A stretch of DNA of 64,000 nt from Geodermatophilaceae bacterium URHB0062 (GTDB taxonomy: Bacteria > Actinomycetota > Actinomycetes > Mycobacteriales > Geodermatophilaceae). The stretch spans positions 1 through 64,000 of the forward strand of contig JHVO01000010.1 of NCBI GenBank assembly GCA_000620185.1. The letters run 5' to 3'. Positions 43,354 to 52,321 of this stretch are shown piece by piece. Numbering within the stretch: position 1 is the stretch's first letter; every line of letters starts with the position of its first letter. The translations under genes and the position numbers were made by a program. The notes under the pieces were generated by a model. It searched no databases and was not told where the DNA came from. It saw only the letters and a list, made by a program, of their open reading frames with translations.

Positions 43354-45923
43354 CGACCCACCTCCAGTCGGGAACCGGACGCCTTCGGCGCGCTCCGCAC
43401 GGGCACCTTCGGCAGCGCGATCAGGGGCAGGGACGGCCGGAACTGGCCCGGCGTCGCCGGTTGCTTCCCGTCCTGCCCCCAGGGGTCGGTGTAGGCGTCG
43501 ATCGAGCGCTGGATGCCGGCATCCAGGTCGGCGACGACGCCCTCGCCGTCCTCGAGCAGCACGTGCCTGAGCCGGTCGAGCCCGACGCGCGGCACGAAGT
43601 CGTAGGTGCGCTCCAGCCAGTTCGCGTTCTCGCGGTAGTACTGCAGGAACCGGCCGGTCAGGGTGAGCACCTCGTCCGGCGACGAGACGGTCGCCAGCAG
43701 GTCGCCCTTGCGCACGGTCGCGCCGGCAGCACCACCGACGTAGACCTCCCACATGCCGCTGCCCACGGCCACGACGCCGACGTCCTTCACGTAGGCCTCG
43801 GCGCAGTTCCGCGGGCAGCCGACGACGGCCATCTTGATCTTCGCCGGGCTCTCGATGCCCTGGAACCTGGTCTCCAGGTCGATGCCCAGCTGCGTGGAGT
43901 CGTCGAGGCCGAACCGGCAGAAGTCCGAGCCGACGCAGGTCTTCACCGTCCGCATGCTCTTGCCGTACGCGTACCCGGAGGGCATGCCGAGGTCCTCCCA
44001 CATCGCCGGCAGGTCCTCCTTGCGGACGCCGAGCAGGTCGATCCGCTGGCCGCCGGTCACCTTGACCATCGGCACCTCGTACTTCTCGGCGACGTCGGCG
44101 ATCCGCCGCAGCTGGGCCGGCGTGGTCACCCCACCCTTCATCTGCGGGACGACGGAGAACGTGCCGTCGCGCTGGATGTTGCCGTGCACGCGGTCGTTGA
44201 TGAACTCGCCGTCCGACTCCCTGACGTAGTCATGCCCCCACAGCATCTTCAGCAACGAGGTGAGGCCCATCTTCGACTTCGCGTCCTCCTGCCCGCCGGG
44301 GGCGAGAGCGGTGAAGACGGCGGAGACGCTGCGCAGGTCCTGCGACCGGATCGCAGCCATCAGGTCGGGCTTGGCCAGGGGGATGCCGGGCACGTAGTAC
44401 GAGGCGGCGGGATCCTCGGCGAGGTCACCGTCGGCGGCCCACTCGACGATCTGCTTGACTAGGGACTTGCACGAGCCGCAGCCCTTGCCGGCGCGGGTGC
44501 GGTCCATGACCTCGCCGACGCTGCCACACCCCTCGGCGACCGCGCCGCAGATGGCGCCCTTGGTGACGCCGTTGCAGTTGCAGACCCGGGAGTCGCGCGG
44601 CATGTCGGCGACCCCGACCTCCTCCGCGCCGTCGGAGAGGTCGACCAGCAGCCGGATGCGCTCCTCGGGCAGCGGCGCCCCGCGGTCGAAGGCCTGGGTC
44701 AGGAACGCGACCTTGCGGGTGTCGCCGAGCAGCGTCGCGCCGATCAGCTTGTCGTCGCGGATGACCACCGACAGGTGTACCCCGCGCCGCGGCTCGGAGA
44801 TCACCAGGAACTCGTCGTCGTCCCGTTCCGGGGTGTTGATCCCCATGACGGCGACGTCGACACCGGCGACCTTGAGCTTCGTCGCCGTCCGGCTGCCGTG
44901 GTACTCGGCGTCGGGGTCCGTGCCGGTGAGCACGTCGGCGAGCACCGTGGCGTGCTCCCAGGCCGGCGCGACCAGTCCGTAGACCTCGCCGCGGTGCTGG
45001 GCGCACTCGCCGATGGCGTAGACGTCGGGGTCGTCGGTGCGCAACTGGTCGTCCACGACGATCCCGCGCTGCACCTCCAGGCCCGAGCGCACCCCGATGT
45101 CGGTGTTCGGCCGGACGCCGGCGGCGACGACGAGCAGGTCGGCGTCGATCCGGCGTCCGTCGGCGAGCCCGACGCCCTCGACGCGGTCGGTGCCGAACAC
45201 CTCGGTGGCGAAGACGTCGAGGTGGACGGCGATGCCGAGCGACTCCACGCTCTTCTTGAGGATCGCTCCGGCCTCGGCGTCGAGCTGCATGTTCATCAGG
45301 TGCGGCATGGCGTGCACGAGCTCGACGTGCAGCCCGTGCCCCTGCAGCGCCCGCGCCGCCTCCAGACCGAGCAGCCCCCCGCCCATGACGACGGCACGCC
45401 TGCACCGCCCGACGGCGTCGAGCATCGTCCGCGTCTCGTCGATCGTGCGGAAGCCGTGCACGCCGGGCTTCAGCTCACCGTCGTCGGTGCGCACACCCGT
45501 CATCGGCGGGATGAAGGAGTAGCTGCCGGTGGCCAGGACCAGGTGGTCGTAGGGGACGACGCTGCCGTCGGCGGCGTGCACCACCTTGGCCGCGGTGTCG
45601 ATCCGGTCAGCCCGGACGCCGGCGCGCAGCGTCACACCGTTGTCGGCGTACCAGTCGTGGCTGTTCAGGACGATGTCGTCCTCGTGCTCCTCGCCCGCCA
45701 GCACCGGCGACAGCATGATCCGGTTGTAGTTGCCGTGCGGCTCGTCGCCGAGCACGGTGATCCGGAACTGGTCGCCGCCGCCGCGCTCGAGCACCTCCTC
45801 GACGAAGCGGGCGCCGGCCATGCCGTTGCCGACCACCACCAGGCGGGCGCGCGGATCGAAGTCGTCGTCCTCGAGGGCGAGGGACGTCAGGCCTTCGGGT
45901 CGGCCGCCCAGGACCGCGGTCAT
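43350..45923 (-). CDS. nirB: Nitrite reductase (NADH) large subunit NirB
   Basis: 857 residues. N-terminal FAD domain (VVVGNGMAGARFVEE at about 29-43) and NAD domain (VMGGGLLGLEAARAL). A BFD-like [2Fe-2S] domain follows with CNCNGVTKG and GKGCGSCK. The C-terminal sirohaem/[4Fe-4S] domain has TCVGSDFCRFG and GCPRNCAEA, giving the four cluster cysteines. It reduces nitrite to ammonium with six electrons. ATG 45923 overlaps the nasA stop (ATGA). Sirohaem need fits the HemD-like gene at 31331. Confidence 0.97.
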   Translation of the reverse strand: MTAVLGGRPEGLTSLALEDDDFDPRARLVVVGNGMAGARFVEEVLERGGGDQFRITVLGDEPHGNYNRIMLSPVLAGEEHEDDIVLNSHDWYADNGVTLRAGVRADRIDTAAKVVHAADGSVVPYDHLVLATGSYSFIPPMTGVRTDDGELKPGVHGFRTIDETRTMLDAVGRCRRAVVMGGGLLGLEAARALQGHGLHVELVHAMPHLMNMQLDAEAGAILKKSVESLGIAVHLDVFATEVFGTDRVEGVGLADGRRIDADLLVVAAGVRPNTDIGVRSGLEVQRGIVVDDQLRTDDPDVYAIGECAQHRGEVYGLVAPAWEHATVLADVLTGTDPDAEYHGSRTATKLKVAGVDVAVMGINTPERDDDEFLVISEPRRGVHLSVVIRDDKLIGATLLGDTRKVAFLTQAFDRGAPLPEERIRLLVDLSDGAEEVGVADMPRDSRVCNCNGVTKGAICGAVAEGCGSVGEVMDRTRAGKGCGSCKSLVKQIVEWAADGDLAEDPAASYYVPGIPLAKPDLMAAIRSQDLRSVSAVFTALAPGGQEDAKSKMGLTSLLKMLWGHDYVRESDGEFINDRVHGNIQRDGTFSVVPQMKGGVTTPAQLRRIADVAEKYEVPMVKVTGGQRIDLLGVRKEDLPAMWEDLGMPSGYAYGKSMRTVKTCVGSDFCRFGLDDSTQLGIDLETRFQGIESPAKIKMAVVGCPRNCAEAYVKDVGVVAVGSGMWEVYVGGAAGATVRKGDLLATVSSPDEVLTLTGRFLQYYRENANWLERTYDFVPRVGLDRLRHVLLEDGEGVVADLDAGIQRSIDAYTDPWGQDGKQPATPGQFRPSLPLIALPKVPVRSAPKASGSRLEVGR

Positions 45924-48505
45924 ACCTCGACCAGCCCGAGGTCGATGACGAGCTCGCCGGTGACGCCCTCGGGCGCGGCGGCGTGCAGCTCGACCACGGT
46001 GCCGCCGGGGAGGTCCTCGACCACCCGCAGCGGCACGTGCACGTCGCCCTTCGCGCCGACCGGGAACCAGCGCATCGGCTCGCCGTCGCGGACCAGCAGG
46101 ACGTAGACGAGCTCGCGGGTGGAGTTGCCCCCGCGGAAGTACAACGCCTGCGCCGACCGGCCGTTCGGCACCGTGTACCGCAGCGCCGGGTCGATCGGGC
46201 CGGGCTTGGCCAGCCCCTCGCCGGTGACGGGAAAGACGCCTTGCAGGAAGCGTGGGGTGCTCTTCACGCGGGTGCTCCTTGTCCGGGACGGGTGTCGTGG
46301 CTCGGGGGTGGTCGGCTGCTCGTGCGGAGCCGGCTGGGGCTGCGTGGCCGCCGCGGGGGGCGGGATCAGCTCGGCCGGGCCGTCGACGCGGGCGACGGCG
46401 ACCGCGCAGACCTTGAAGGCGGGCATTCGGCTGGTGGGGTCGAGAGCGGGATCGGTGAGCGCGTTGGCGCTGGACCCGCCGCCCCAGTGGAACGGGGCGA
46501 ACACGACGTCGGGCCGGATCGCGTCGGTGACCTGGGCGTGGAACCGGGCCCGGCCCCGGCGGGTGGTCAGTTCGACCACGTCGTCCTGACCGATGCCGAG
46601 CCGCCGGGCGAGGTCGGGGTGCAGCTCGGCGCGGGGGGTGGGCGCGACCATCGACAGGCTGCGGGTGCGCCGGGTCTGCGTGCCCGACTGGTACTGGGCC
46701 ATGACCCGCCCGGTGGTGAGCACGTACGGGTACTCGGCGTCCGGCGTCTCCGCGGCCTCGACGTGCTCGACCCGGAGGAACCGCGCCCGGCCGTCAGGGG
46801 TGGCGAAGCGCTCGGTGAACAGCCGCGGGGTGCCCGGATGGTCAGGTGCCGGGCACGGCCAGAAGACGCCCTGCTCGTCGTCGATCCGGCGGTAGCTGAT
46901 GCCGGAGTAGTCGGCCGCTCCCCCGGCGCTGGCGCGACGCAGCTCCTCGAACACCGTCTCGGGATCGCCGCTGAAGAGGTGGCCCGCACCCAGCCGGCCG
47001 GCCAGCGTCGCGAGCAGCTGCAGGTCGTCGGGGACGCCGTCCGGCGGGTCCAGCGCGCGTCGCCGCCGGATCACCCGGCCCTCGAGATTGGTCATGGTGC
47101 CGTCCTCCTCCGCCCACATGGCGCTGGGCAGGACGACGTCGGCGAGCGCGGCGGTCTCGGAGAGGAAGAAGTCGCTGACCGCGAGGAAGTCCAGGTCGTG
47201 CAGCCGGCGGATGACCCGGCGGGCGTCCGGGGCGCTGACCGCGACGTTCGACGCGAGCACCAGCAGGGTGCGCACCCCGCCGTCCGTGCCGAGCGCGTCG
47301 AGCAGCTCGAACGCCGACTTCCCCGGCATCGGCAGGTCGTCGGGGTCGACGCCCCAGACGGCGGCGACGTGCGCGCGGGCGGCCGGGTCGGCCAGGAAGC
47401 GGTAGCCGGGCAGCTGATCGGCCTTCTGCCCGTGCTCGCGACCGCCCTGCCCGTTGCCCTGCCCGGTGACGGTGCCCCAACCGCTGCCCGGCGTGCCGGG
47501 CAGGCCGAGCGCGAGCGCCAGGTTGATCCACGCCTGCGCGGTATCGGTGCCGCTGCGGTGCTGCTCGGCGCCGCGGGCGGTGAGGACGATGGCCTTCTCC
47601 GCCCGGGCCAGCGCGAACACCGTGCGCCGCTGGTCGGCGACCGGCACGCCGGTGAGCCGCTCCACACGGTCGGGCCAGTACGCGGCGACGCCCTCGCGGA
47701 CCGCCTCGAAACCCGTCGTCCTCGCCACGACGTACTCCTCGTCGACCACCCCTTCCGCCAGCGCGATGTGCAGCAGTCCGTTGGCGAGGGCCAGGTCGGT
47801 GCCGGGCAGCGGCTGCAGATGGAGGGCGGCGTTCTTCGCGGTGCTGGTCCGGCGGGGGTCGACCACGACGTGCTGCGCACCCGCGGCGCGACCCTCGTCG
47901 AAGTACTGCATCGCCGGCGGCATGGTGTCGGCCGGGTTGCTGCCGACCAGGACGACGACGTCGGCCTCGGCAATGTCGGAGAGCGGGAACGGCATGCCGC
48001 GGTCGAGCCCGAACGCGCGGTTGGCGGCGCCCGCGGCCGACGACATGCAGAAGCGGCCGTTGTAGTCGATGGCGCTCGTCCGCAGCGCGACCCGGGCGAA
48101 CTTGCCGAACTGGTAGGCCTGCTCGTTGGTCAGCGAGCCGCCGCCGAAGCAGCCGACGGCGTCGCGGCCGTACCGGGCCTGGGTGCGCTCGATCGCGGTG
48201 ACCAGCCGGTCGAGGGCGTGCTCCCAGGTGGTCTCGACCAGAGGGCTGGTCCTGTCGCTGGCGACCGCGCGGACCAGCGGCCGGGTGAGCCGTTCGGGGT
48301 GGTCGAGCAGCTCGGTGGACGACCAGCCCTTGGAGCAGAGCCCGCCCCTGTTGGTCGGGAAGTCGGCCGGGACGAGCGTCGCCGGGCGGTCGCCGGCGGT
48401 CACGCTCATGCCGCACTGCAGCGAGCAGTACGGGCAGTGGGTCAGCGTCGTCCGCGACGTCCCGGCGGCACGTCCGGCGGCCTGGGGTACGGGAGCGGCG
48501 GGCAT
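45920..48505 (-). CDS. nasA: Assimilatory nitrate reductase, molybdopterin type, with C-terminal extension
   Basis: 861 residues. One [4Fe-4S] cluster is bound by CPYCSLQCG (Cys24, 27, 31) and Cys57 in GGLCSKG. Molybdopterin guanine dinucleotide-binding domains follow, including GRFCMSSAAG near the active site. VLTTGRVMAQYQSGTQTRRT starts the C-terminal dinucleotide domain. After a Pro/Thr-rich linker (about 730-750) comes an extra 110-residue beta-rich domain with no cysteines, which I do not recognise from standard NasA. Reduces nitrate to nitrite for NirBD. The upstream GTGAG-N6-GGAAC-N6-TTGAC suggests nitrogen control. Confidence 0.93.
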   Translation of the reverse strand: MPAAPVPQAAGRAAGTSRTTLTHCPYCSLQCGMSVTAGDRPATLVPADFPTNRGGLCSKGWSSTELLDHPERLTRPLVRAVASDRTSPLVETTWEHALDRLVTAIERTQARYGRDAVGCFGGGSLTNEQAYQFGKFARVALRTSAIDYNGRFCMSSAAGAANRAFGLDRGMPFPLSDIAEADVVVLVGSNPADTMPPAMQYFDEGRAAGAQHVVVDPRRTSTAKNAALHLQPLPGTDLALANGLLHIALAEGVVDEEYVVARTTGFEAVREGVAAYWPDRVERLTGVPVADQRRTVFALARAEKAIVLTARGAEQHRSGTDTAQAWINLALALGLPGTPGSGWGTVTGQGNGQGGREHGQKADQLPGYRFLADPAARAHVAAVWGVDPDDLPMPGKSAFELLDALGTDGGVRTLLVLASNVAVSAPDARRVIRRLHDLDFLAVSDFFLSETAALADVVLPSAMWAEEDGTMTNLEGRVIRRRRALDPPDGVPDDLQLLATLAGRLGAGHLFSGDPETVFEELRRASAGGAADYSGISYRRIDDEQGVFWPCPAPDHPGTPRLFTERFATPDGRARFLRVEHVEAAETPDAEYPYVLTTGRVMAQYQSGTQTRRTRSLSMVAPTPRAELHPDLARRLGIGQDDVVELTTRRGRARFHAQVTDAIRPDVVFAPFHWGGGSSANALTDPALDPTSRMPAFKVCAVAVARVDGPAELIPPPAAATQPQPAPHEQPTTPEPRHPSRTRSTRVKSTPRFLQGVFPVTGEGLAKPGPIDPALRYTVPNGRSAQALYFRGGNSTRELVYVLLVRDGEPMRWFPVGAKGDVHVPLRVVEDLPGGTVVELHAAAPEGVTGELVIDLGLVEV

Positions 48506-48549
48506 GCGACGAGAGTCGTCGGCCGTCGTTTCCCATCGACGGCCCCGGC

Positions 48550-48576
48550 GTCAACGCTGCGTTCCGTCGTCCTCAC
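48550..48576 (-). promoter_or_regulatory. Candidate GlnR-type box upstream of nasA
   Basis: On the minus strand GTGAG (48576-48572), six bases, GGAAC (48565-48561), six bases, then TTGAC (48554-48550). The regular 11-base phasing is that of actinobacterial GlnR boxes. The first two half-sites are the same as at narK. The box lies 56 bases before the nasA ATG. Confidence 0.55.
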
Positions 48577-48653
48577 GCCGTCCGCCCGGTCGTTGTGCGG
48601 TCCCGCCCCCCGGCACTCATGGCCACAACTGCCGGGGGTGGTCGAATGGGGTG

Positions 48654-49322
48654 GTGACCGAGCGCCGTCCGACCATCCAGCGGATCGACGATCCGGACGA
48701 GGAGGGCCCCGACGTCCGGGTCGCCGAGCAGCGCGACGTCCCCCGCGTCGCCGCCACCCTCACCGTGGCTCTCGCCGACTCGCGCTGGACCCGCTGGGCG
48801 CTGCCGGACGACGGGCGCATGCAGCGGCTCACCCGCCTGCACGAGCTGGACGCCGGCCACCGCGGTGTCGCGACGCGGACGGCGTGGGTCACCGAGGACG
48901 TCGACGCCGTCGCCGTCTGGGAACCGCCGGCCGGCGCGGAGGGCACCGCTCCCCTGCCGGACGACGTCCGCGGAGCACTGGACCGCGAGCTGCCGCATCT
49001 CTCGGCCCACCGCATCGCCTCCGTCCGCGACACGGCGGCGCTCGTGGCCGCGGCCCGGCCGGCCGGGCCGCACTGGCGGCTGCTGCACCTCGGCGTCCGG
49101 CCGAGCTCGCGCCGCCGGGGCCTCGCGGCCGCGGTACTGGCACCCGCCCTGCTGCGGTGCGACGCCGACGGCCTGCCGGCCGTCGCCGCGGTGTTCAGCT
49201 GGGCGAACGTCCGCTTCCTGCGCGGGTTCGGTTTCGAGGTCACCGCCGAGCTGCGGACGGCGGACGACGAGCTCCCGCTGTGGGTGCTGGTGCGGCAGCC
49301 CCTGCGGCCCCGCCACGCGTGA
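48654..49322 (+). CDS. GNAT family N-acetyltransferase
   Basis: 222 residues. WRLLHLGVRPSSRRRGLAAAVLAPAL contains the acetyl-CoA loop, and NVRFLRGFGFEV the late strand/turn. The N-terminal half matches the group with AVWEPP after a helical substrate region. Acceptor unknown. GTG 48654 is chosen (GTG 48651 is adjacent). Its 3' end overlaps the converging ATPase-like gene by 83 bases. Confidence 0.87.
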   Translation: MTERRPTIQRIDDPDEEGPDVRVAEQRDVPRVAATLTVALADSRWTRWALPDDGRMQRLTRLHELDAGHRGVATRTAWVTEDVDAVAVWEPPAGAEGTAPLPDDVRGALDRELPHLSAHRIASVRDTAALVAAARPAGPHWRLLHLGVRPSSRRRGLAAAVLAPALLRCDADGLPAVAAVFSWANVRFLRGFGFEVTAELRTADDELPLWVLVRQPLRPRHA

Positions 49323-50205
49323 GGTCGCCCGACCCGCCCTTTCGGGCCTCAGCCATCAGTGCACGGGCGATCCGGCTGCGGGAATCCCTTCCACGGCGGC
49401 GAAAGGTCCAGCCGACCACGTCCGGGGAACGGTTCCGGAGGGTCACCGTCGTGCCGTCCGGATCGACGGTGATGTCGAGCGCGGACAGGACGCTCATCAG
49501 GAGCAGGCCGCGCCCCCTGCCGTTCCCTGGCGTCGGGTCCCGCCAAAGGCCGTAGTCGCGGATCGTGATGGACAGGTGACTGCCGTCGACGTCCGCCCGG
49601 ACGTCGAAGAAGTCCGCGACGGGGTGCTGAGGGTGCTCGACGGCATTGACGGCCGCCTCGGACGTCGCCAGCACCAGGTCGTCCAGCTCGTCGGCCGGCA
49701 GGCTGGCGACGTTCAGGAAGGGGCGCAGCTCCCCTCGCAACGCATGGACGGACGTTCCGACGCGCGGCAGGCGCCAATCGCGGTGTGCCGGTAGCGGATG
49801 ACCGTTCGCGCCGGATACCGGTGTGGCCGCGCGGATCCCGTCCACCCGCCCGTCGAGCACAGGCCCCGCGGAGACCGCGTCGCCTCCCTCCAGGCCGTAG
49901 TGACGGAGGAGATCCTGCTCGTGCTGGGCACCGAGGAAGCCCACAGATGTGTCGGCTCGGGGGGCGTCCCGGACGACGGCCGTCGAGTAGGGAACCGAGA
50001 TCCGCCCCTCGTCGAGCCACGCGAGCGCGAGCGGGACGACGACCTCGGCGCCTCCCCAGGTGTCGCTCGTCACGGTCATCCACGCCGGCTCGTAGGACAG
50101 TGCGTCCAGGAACACCTGCCTGATCCGTCCGAGATCGAGGCCGGTGTCACCGATGACCACTCCACCGTCCCCGAGGACAGCCCGGACCTGCTCGCGGCTG
50201 ATCAC
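49240..50205 (-). CDS. ATP-binding protein with anti-sigma-factor kinase-like HATPase domain
   Basis: 321 residues. The C-terminal part (about 155-275) is a RsbW/SpoIIAB-like ATPase: N-box SEAAVNAVEH at 182-191, then RDYGLWRDP and GNGRGRGLLLMSVL. The N-terminal 140 residues (including FLDALSYEPAWMTVTSD and LARHYG-type region) resemble a sensor domain found in front of such ATPases. GTG 50205 follows GGAG. It may phosphorylate a STAS protein in a partner-switching pathway with a SpoIIE phosphatase. The last 28 or so codons read through the opposite-strand GNAT gene and are Ala/Arg/Pro-rich, so the true C-terminus may be poorly conserved. Confidence 0.8.
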   Translation of the reverse strand: MISREQVRAVLGDGGVVIGDTGLDLGRIRQVFLDALSYEPAWMTVTSDTWGGAEVVVPLALAWLDEGRISVPYSTAVVRDAPRADTSVGFLGAQHEQDLLRHYGLEGGDAVSAGPVLDGRVDGIRAATPVSGANGHPLPAHRDWRLPRVGTSVHALRGELRPFLNVASLPADELDDLVLATSEAAVNAVEHPQHPVADFFDVRADVDGSHLSITIRDYGLWRDPTPGNGRGRGLLLMSVLSALDITVDPDGTTVTLRNRSPDVVGWTFRRRGRDSRSRIARALMAEARKGGSGDLTRGGAAGAAAPAPTAGARRPPSAARR

Positions 50206-50393
50206 GGCACGTTCTCCGAGCCGGCGCCGGGGAGTATCTGCAGGTCTCCGTGCGCACGAGGCGGCATGGGAGGACGCGGAGCTGCTCGGACGGGACCCCT
50301 GTGCGGATCGTGCACGGCGTACCCCCGAGACGATTCGGTCGCCGGGTCCGGGGCCACCAGGTCGAGCGGACGAGCCGCTCCGATACCGCACAA

Positions 50394-50409
50394 TGTAACC
50401 CCTGTCACA
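50394..50409 (-). promoter_or_regulatory. CRP/GlxR-like palindrome
   Basis: On the minus strand TGTGA-CAGGGG-TTACA differs by one base from the CRP-family consensus TGTGA-N6-TCACA. It lies in the 353-base gap between the anti-sigma-like gene and the YCII gene, 189 bases upstream of the former. Suggestive only. Confidence 0.35.
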
Positions 50410-50480
50410 TCATTCTGCTCGGTGTCGTTCCGTTCGCAGATGGCACCGGCGCAGCGTTCTCCCGGAGATCTCGAGACGGC

Positions 50481-50508
50481 TGTCGATTCCACAGCGGCCC
50501 GTTCGTAC
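50481..50508 (+). promoter_or_regulatory. Candidate ECF42-type promoter for the YCII-sigma operon
   Basis: TGTCGA (50481-50486), 17 bases, CGTAC (50504-50508). ECF42 sigma factors are reported to use a TGTCGA -35 element and a short CG-type -10 element upstream of their own operons. The element lies 50 bases before the YCII gene. It is the only feature besides the CRP-like site that I support in 50206-50558. Confidence 0.5.
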
Positions 50509-50558
50509 AGAGGATGAGCGACCGGCACGGAACCGGCGCCGACCCGAGGAGGAACGAG

Positions 50559-50906
50559 ATGGCTCTCTACATGCTCGCGATGCACCAGCCGGTCGGACCC
50601 GCGCCCGAGGCGGAGTTCCTGCGGCAGGTGATGGCCGACCTCGACGTGGTGCGGCGGGAGTTGCAGGCCGCCGGGTCATGGGTGTTCGCCGGAGGCCTGC
50701 ACGACCCGGACGCGTCGACCGTTCTGCGCCCCGTGGATGGCGACGTGCTCGTCACCGATGGTCCGTACGCCGAGGGCAAGGAGCACCTCGGCGGCTTCAC
50801 GGTCATCGACGTGCCGGACCTGGACGCCGCCCTCGAGTGGGGCAAGCGGACCGCTCTGGCGAGCACGCTTCCCATCGAGGTCCGGCCTTTCCGGCAGTCC
50901 TTCTGA
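50559..50906 (+). CDS. YCII-related (DGPF) domain protein
   Basis: 115 residues. [12 protein letters not shown] opens the ferredoxin-like fold. [21 protein letters not shown] carries the DGPF/YCII signature, and [11 protein letters not shown] follows. GGAGG precedes the ATG by five bases. These proteins are typically paired with ECF42 sigma factors, as here, with two bases between them. The biochemical role is not known. Confidence 0.92.
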   Translation: MALYMLAMHQPVGPAPEAEFLRQVMADLDVVRRELQAAGSWVFAGGLHDPDASTVLRPVDGDVLVTDGPYAEGKEHLGGFTVIDVPDLDAALEWGKRTALASTLPIEVRPFRQSF

Positions 50907-50908
50907 CC

Positions 50909-52141
50909 GTGCTCCACGACCGGTCGAGCGCGACGCGGGAGATCGAGCGGCTCTTCCGCGAGGCGTACGGCCGTGCCGTCGCCGTCCTGACCCGCCTCCT
51001 CGGCGACATCGACGCCGCCGAGGAGGCGGTACAGGACGCCTTCCTCACCGCCGTGCAGCGCTGGCCGGTGGACGGCGTGCCGCCCAGCCCGGCCGGCTGG
51101 ATCGTCACCACCGCCAGGAACCGGGCCATCGACCGGGTGCGCCGCGAGTCGGTCCGCGCCGACAAGTACGCCCAGGCCGAGCTGCTCTCGGGCGAGGCCG
51201 AGCCGGAGGAGGTGGGGCCCGTGCACGACGACCGACTCCGGCTGATCTTCACGTGCTGCCACCCGGCGCTGTCGACCCCGGCCCAGGTGGCGCTGACCCT
51301 GCGGTTGCTGGGCGGCCTGACGACGCCGGAGATCGCGTCGGCGTTCCTCGTGCCCGAGGCGACCATGGCGCAGCGGCTGGTGCGAGCGAAGGCCAAGATC
51401 CGCGACGCCCACATCCCCTACCGGGTGCCGTCGGAGGCCGAGCTGCCCGACCGGCTGCGGCCCGTGCTCGCGGTGGTCTACCTGATCTTCACCGAGGGGC
51501 ACACGGCCAGCTCCGGGGAGCGGCTCGTGCGCGAGGACCTCTGCGCCGAGGCGATCCGGCTGGGCCGGCTGCTCGCGGAGCTGACGCCCGACGAGCCGGA
51601 GGTGCTCGGCCTGCTGGCGCTGATGGTCCTGACGGAGTCGCGCCGGGCTGCGCGGGTGGGGCGCGACGGTGAGCTGGTGCTGCTCACCGACCAGGACCGC
51701 TCGCTCTGGGACGACATGCTCATCGCCGAGGGGCAGGCGCTCGTGCGGGCCTGCCTTCGCCGCAATCGGCCGGGCGTCTATCAGATCCAGGCGGCGATCA
51801 ACGCCGTCCACAGCGACGCCCCGACCGCCGGCGAGACCGACTGGCGGCAGATCGTTGCGCTCTACGACCAGCTCATGGCGCTGGCGCCGACTCCCGTGGT
51901 GGCGCTGAACCGGGCGGTCGCCGTCGCGGAGGTCGACGGTCCGGCGGCGGGTCTGGCGCTCGTGGACGGCCTCGACCTGGGCCACCACCACCTGTTCCAC
52001 GCCGTCCGCGCGGACCTGCTCCGCCGGCTGGGACGGCGTGCCGAGGCTGCCTCGGCCTACGACGCGGCCCTGGAGCTCGTCCGGAGCGGACCGGAGCGGA
52101 CGTTCCTCGAACGGCGACGCGCGTCAGTGGCCGGTGGCTGA
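50909..52141 (+). CDS. ECF42-group RNA polymerase sigma factor with C-terminal DUF6596/TPR extension
   Basis: 410 residues. Sigma region 2 covers about 8-75 ([52 protein letters not shown]). Region 4 lies about 120-170 ([37 protein letters not shown]). A long helical extension (about 185-405) contains YLIFTEGH and [18 protein letters not shown], the hallmark of the ECF42 group. No anti-sigma factor is adjacent, consistent with control through the extension. GTG start two bases after the YCII stop. Confidence 0.94.
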   Translation: MLHDRSSATREIERLFREAYGRAVAVLTRLLGDIDAAEEAVQDAFLTAVQRWPVDGVPPSPAGWIVTTARNRAIDRVRRESVRADKYAQAELLSGEAEPEEVGPVHDDRLRLIFTCCHPALSTPAQVALTLRLLGGLTTPEIASAFLVPEATMAQRLVRAKAKIRDAHIPYRVPSEAELPDRLRPVLAVVYLIFTEGHTASSGERLVREDLCAEAIRLGRLLAELTPDEPEVLGLLALMVLTESRRAARVGRDGELVLLTDQDRSLWDDMLIAEGQALVRACLRRNRPGVYQIQAAINAVHSDAPTAGETDWRQIVALYDQLMALAPTPVVALNRAVAVAEVDGPAAGLALVDGLDLGHHHLFHAVRADLLRRLGRRAEAASAYDAALELVRSGPERTFLERRRASVAGG

Positions 52142-52237
52142 CCGGCCCGGTGTCCGCGGCTCGGCGAGCAGCGGGAGGAGGTCGGCGACGGCGAGCAGCG
52201 CGAGGAACACCATCAGTACGACGACGGACACGGTCAC
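52124..52237 (-). CDS. Putative 37-residue single-span membrane protein
   Basis: GTG 52237 follows AGGAGG by six bases, a near-ideal ribosome-binding site. The frame reads [20 protein letters not shown] and continues with a short polar tail ending SATGH. Residues about 3-25 form one hydrophobic helix. The final 18 bases converge on and overlap the 3' end of the sigma-factor gene. It resembles small membrane proteins such as KdpF in size only. Function unknown; the ribosome-binding site is the main support. Confidence 0.5.
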   Translation of the reverse strand: MTVSVVVLMVFLALLAVADLLPLLAEPRTPGRSATGH

Positions 52238-52321
52238 GGGGCGCCTCCTGGTCGGTTCGTTCTCACGATCGACGTCGCACCTGAGGACCGACTGGGCGCA
52301 GCCGTCGAGAACGATGTGACG

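Noticed and set aside
33222-48505. Respiratory nitrate reduction
   Set aside because: No narGHJI genes are seen. The single-cluster NasA with NirBD points to assimilation.
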